From positions 1 to 11,075 of the forward strand of contig CAZFIO010000066.1 in NCBI GenBank assembly GCA_964519585.1: a DNA stretch of 11,075 bases, given 5' to 3'. Below are positions 10,982 to 11,075 of the stretch, in pieces; the stretch's first letter is position 1, and every line of letters starts with the position of its first letter. The notes under the pieces were generated by a model, which did not search any database, had not been told where the DNA came from, and saw nothing but the letters and a program-made list of their open reading frames with translations. The DNA is from CAZFIO01 sp964519585. GTDB taxonomy: Bacteria > Bacillota > Clostridia > Tissierellales > Tissierellaceae. The translations under genes and the position numbers were made by a program.

Positions 10982-11075
10982 TTATATCATCCTCCTTTTT
11001 TATTTAATGCAATAAAAAAGGACCATAATGGGGGTAACCCAAATATAGTCCTATCATCGCATTATAAAGTTTTAT
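10979..11075 (-). repeat. Duplicated 97-nt leader, copy B (continues past the edge)
   Basis: This copy matches 7882-7978 at 95 of 97 positions and runs to the right edge, so its full extent and its promoter are not visible. The two changes lie in the base of the hairpin (G/A) and beside the ribosome binding site (T/C). The same hairpin and T-run sit before the start codon of the 283-aa gene. At the hairpin base, copy B makes a full G-C pair where copy A has G-U. Confidence 0.85.
11014..11051 (-). terminator. Terminator-like hairpin in leader copy B (possible attenuator)
   Basis: Minus-strand GGACTATA (11051-11044) pairs with TATGGTCC (11027-11020), with an inner GGG/CCC stem and a following run of six T. 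The stem is one base pair longer and more stable than in copy A. As in copy A it sits between the presumed promoter and the ribosome binding site. Confidence 0.6.

Noticed and set aside
1..11075. CRISPR array, tRNA or rRNA genes
   Set aside because: No regularly spaced repeats, no cloverleaf with the expected conserved bases, and no rRNA-like sequence were seen.

Overview
The window looks like accessory DNA (a plasmid, integrative element or prophage-like region) from a low-GC Gram-positive bacterium, most likely a clostridial-type Firmicute. The evidence is very AT-rich sequence, strong AGGAGG-type ribosome binding sites before nearly every gene, near-consensus sigma-A promoters, intrinsic terminators, and many short genes of unknown function packed tightly on one strand. 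No rRNA, tRNA, replication initiator, integrase, transposase or structural phage gene was recognised, so the type of element is open. Two runs of ten N (1285-1294 and 2250-2259) are unresolved bases.

Layout. (1) 1-1757, minus strand: an operon from a promoter at 1729-1757 encodes a YdjM-like membrane protein, a Cys4 zinc ribbon, an anchored 3D-domain (double-psi beta barrel) cell-wall-type protein, and a gene cut off by the left edge. (2) 1758-2740: a mostly non-coding divergent region with one plus-strand ribbon-helix-helix (RHH) regulator, whose promoter abuts a perfect 16-bp palindrome, followed by a decayed XRE-type regulator and a cluster of repeats. (3) 2640-5481, minus strand: an operon with a perfect-consensus promoter (5453-5481) encodes a small zinc-binding protein, two unknown proteins, an HTH regulator and, last, a 345-residue protein recognised as a divergent member of the AcrVA2 anti-CRISPR family; it ends in an intrinsic terminator at 2640-2685. 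(4) 5518-8063, minus strand: an operon from a promoter at 8035-8063 has a long structured leader, a 184-residue unknown protein, two very small unknown proteins, a HAD/5'-nucleotidase-like protein, a further small protein, a 97-residue unknown protein and a frameshifted last gene, then a terminator. (5) 8063-11075, minus strand: a two-gene operon of an acidic 283-residue unknown protein and a 658-residue protein joining an N-terminal GHKL (Hsp90/MORC-type) ATPase to a C-terminal HELAH putative zinc-peptidase motif, closed by a perfect 16-bp terminator stem.

How the parts fit. The last two operons begin with almost the same 97-nt 5' leader (95 of 97 bases identical). It carries a terminator-like hairpin with a U-run just before the ribosome binding site, so two unrelated cargo genes appear to share one RNA- or DNA-level control element. 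The promoter of operon 4 also carries an 11-base half of the RHH-promoter palindrome, so the RHH protein might control both places. The strongest functional inference is an anti-CRISPR operon with its own HTH regulator, beside a possible ATPase-protease conflict module. The functions of the small genes are not known.
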